NCBI GenBank assembly: GCA_900541285.1
Contig: UQJA01000101.1
Coordinates: forward strand, 1-6,920
Origin: an uncultured Collinsella sp.
Lineage (GTDB): Bacteria; Actinomycetota; Coriobacteriia; Coriobacteriales; Coriobacteriaceae
DNA length: 6,920 bases
Reading direction: 5' to 3'
In this document: piece by piece, positions 5,900 to 6,920 of the stretch
Position numbering within the stretch: position 1 is the first letter of the stretch
How the letters are laid out: every line of letters starts with the position of its first letter
Program-made: the position numbers and the translations under genes
Notes under the pieces: generated by a model
Seen by the model: the letters and a program-made list of their open reading frames with translations, nothing else
Told to the model about the DNA's origin: nothing
The model's database searches: none

Positions 5900-6097
5900 A
5901 TGGCTCAGCTAGTCCAGAAATTCATCGTGGAGGACGCGGACAAGGCGTCCAGCATCCTCCCGCAGCACGTGGCGCTCGTCTCGCCCGACGGCAAGCCGCT
6001 CGCCGTGCCCAAGAAGGTCGCCAACCCCGGCACAAGCCCGACCGTCGCGAAGGTCGTCCAGGCCCTCGTCGACGCCGGGATTATGGAGGCCGAGTAG
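5900..6097 (+). CDS. Small protein of the head module, 65 residues, function unknown
   Basis: ATG 5900 follows a GGGGG run (5888-5892) that begins on the last base of the capsid stop, and the next gene begins two bases after its TAG. The longer in-frame reading back to 5723 is an arginine-rich shadow of the capsid gene. The protein starts MAQLVQKFIVEDADKASSIL, has a central strand pair around VALVSPDGKPLAVP (24-37), a Gly/Ser/Thr linker (NPGTSPTVA, 42-50) and a final helix ending GIMEAE. I do not recognise a family. Its place after the capsid gene and its size would suit a decoration or head-fibre-like protein; a connector accessory is the alternative. Coding status is well supported by spacing, ribosome site and codon use. 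Confidence 0.75.
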   Translation: MAQLVQKFIVEDADKASSILPQHVALVSPDGKPLAVPKKVANPGTSPTVAKVVQALVDAGIMEAE

Positions 6098-6099
6098 CC

Positions 6100-6495
6100 A
6101 TGGCCGCGCTCGCCAGCGTGGACGACTACAAGGCCCGCTACGGCGAGCCCGCGGACTCGGCGCGCACCGAGGTGCTGCTGCAGGACGCATCCGACCTGAT
6201 GCTCGCGGCATTCGAGGACCGAATCGGCGAGTACACCGAGGGGGCGTGCCCGGCGTTCGACCGCGCCGCCCCCGCCGTGTGCTGCCTGCTCGTCAACCGC
6301 GTGCTCTCGGCACCGTCCGCGATGGCCGGTGCCACGCAGTACAGCCAGGGGGCCGGAATCTACACCGCATCGGTGACCTACGGCTCGGCGCTCGGCGAGA
6401 TGTACCTCGGGAAGAGCGACCTCAGGCGCCTCGGCCTCACCGGTCAGGCGCTCGGGTCGCTCACGCCTCTGGAGAGGGGAGGGGTGACCGAATGA
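6100..6495 (+). CDS. Head-tail connector, Gp19/Gp15/Gp42-like
   Basis: A 131-residue protein in the adaptor slot after the capsid gene. The N-terminal part is helical, beginning ASVDDYKARYGEP and continuing through VLLQDASDLMLAAFED (25-40) and a Cys-containing helix APAVCCLLVNRVLSAP (57-72). The C-terminal part AGIYTASVTYGSALGEMYLG (85-104) followed by KSDLRRLGL (105-113) is the pattern I associate with the Gp19/Gp15/Gp42 family, whose members form a ring under the portal and extend the DNA channel. GGAGG at 6085-6089, ten bases upstream, supports ATG 6100. The stop overlaps the next start (AATGATG), suggesting coupled translation. Family membership is from remembered pattern, not from a search. 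Confidence 0.8.
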   Translation: MAALASVDDYKARYGEPADSARTEVLLQDASDLMLAAFEDRIGEYTEGACPAFDRAAPAVCCLLVNRVLSAPSAMAGATQYSQGAGIYTASVTYGSALGEMYLGKSDLRRLGLTGQALGSLTPLERGGVTE

Positions 6496-6833
6496 TGTGC
6501 CTCATATCAGGAGAGACCGTGACCGTGCGCAATGCGGCCCAGTCGTTCGACGAGCTGGGCGAGCCTACCGGCGAGACGGTGACCGAGACGGCGGTCGAAA
6601 ACGTCGTAGTCTGCCCCGGCGCGACCGCCGACCTCGACTCGACGCGCCCGAACGGCGTGACGGTCGCCTACACGCTCTGCTTCCCGAAGGGCGCGGAAGT
6701 TGACCTCAAGGACGCGACGGTCACGGTGCGCGGCACCGACTACAAGGTGGTCGGCGACCCCAAGCGATACACCGCGGCCAATACGCCCGGCCCCTGGGAC
6801 CTCACCTGCGAGGTGACCCGCACCGATGGCTAA
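6492..6833 (+). CDS. Putative head-closure / head-tail adaptor protein
   Basis: A 113-residue protein read from ATGATG at 6492 (a start at 6495 is equally possible and loses one Met). The purine run GGAGAGGGGAGGGG at 6471-6484 is a very strong ribosome site and also encodes the end of the connector. The protein is predicted to be mainly beta strand: GETVTVRNAA (7-16), ETVTETAVENVVVCPG (28-43), VTVAYTLCFPKGAEVDLKDATVTVRG (56-81) and DYKVVGDPKRY (83-93), ending PWDLTCEVTR. Such a small beta-barrel-like pattern, with CFPKG and a late YKVVGDP, is typical of stopper proteins that seal the DNA channel beneath the connector. The next gene starts inside it and overlaps by eight bases. The function rests on gene order and strand pattern. 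Confidence 0.65.
   Translation: MMCLISGETVTVRNAAQSFDELGEPTGETVTETAVENVVVCPGATADLDSTRPNGVTVAYTLCFPKGAEVDLKDATVTVRGTDYKVVGDPKRYTAANTPGPWDLTCEVTRTDG
6802..6816 (+). promoter_or_regulatory. Hairpin enclosing the ribosome site of the last gene
   Basis: GAGGTGA at 6810-6816 is a strong ribosome site nine bases ahead of ATG 6826. Six of its bases, AGGTGA, pair with TCACCT at 6802-6807 across the loop GCG. The site would be hidden until a ribosome translating the head-closure gene opens it, which would couple the two genes. Confidence 0.5.
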
Positions 6834-6920
6834 GGCGAAGTGCGAGGTCAAGATCAAGTGGAAGGGCTGGAACCGCGGCGGATACGCCGAGGTCATGAAC
6901 GGCGGGGGGGCTTGGCGACC
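6826..6920 (+). CDS. N-terminus of probable HK97 gp10-like head-tail joining protein (partial)
   Basis: ATG 6826 overlaps the previous gene by eight bases and the frame is open to the window end, giving about 31 residues (MAKAKCEVKIKWKGWNRGGY, then AEVMNGGG). The start pattern, with a basic strand followed by Tyr and a VMN segment, resembles minor capsid / gp10-like proteins that follow the head-closure gene in siphoviruses and complete the tail-head interface. Only the beginning is visible, so this is a tentative call from context and style. A run of seven G at 6904-6910 lies near the window end; one G fewer would change the last residues from AWR to LAT, so the frame after that point is uncertain. 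Confidence 0.55.
   Translation, partial: MAKAKCEVKIKWKGWNRGGYAEVMNGGGAWR

Overview
The window is a stretch of the virion-morphogenesis (packaging and head) module of a tailed phage or prophage, read entirely on the + strand. The order is the classical siphovirus one: end of a small terminase, large terminase, portal, MuF-like minor head protein, scaffold, major capsid protein, a small unassigned head-region protein, a Gp15/Gp42-like connector, a putative head-closure protein, and the start of what looks like a gp10-like joining protein. No integrase, repressor, lysis or host gene is present, so prophage and free phage cannot be told apart. Base composition is high in GC (197 of 300 bases hand-counted in the portal gene, 66%), with C/G-ending codons and purine-rich Shine-Dalgarno sites. 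This fits a phage of a high-GC Gram-positive host. The protein style recalls phages of gut Coriobacteriia (Eggerthella/Olsenella-like), but that is an impression and not proven here.

Region 1-1652 packages DNA: the terminase genes overlap by one base, and terL overlaps by one base a 21-codon leader-like ORF carrying a perfect AGGAGG site. Region 1667-4286 holds the portal, apparently from a TTG start, and, overlapping it by 20 bases, the MuF-like protein. The MuF protein has a Cys/His-rich head-morphogenesis core followed by a C-terminal extension of about 140 residues. That extension is less GC-rich (57%) and resembles nuclease toxin domains of the CdiA C-terminal type. It is the most interesting object in the window: a probable polymorphic toxin carried on a structural head protein, with no obvious immunity gene beside it.

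Region 4287-4516 is the only long non-coding gap. It holds a 13-bp imperfect inverted repeat that starts on the MuF stop codon, a textbook intrinsic terminator, and three short stem-loops that share the decamer GGCCGCACGG and an identical GCAC loop just ahead of the scaffold gene's ribosome site. This looks like a transcript boundary plus a possible RNA control element for the scaffold/capsid genes.

Region 4517-6920 builds and closes the capsid: scaffold, HK97-fold capsid protein, a 65-residue protein, connector, head closure and the partial next gene. These are tightly packed and mostly translationally coupled. No separate capsid-maturation protease is visible, so assembly probably relies on the dedicated scaffold.
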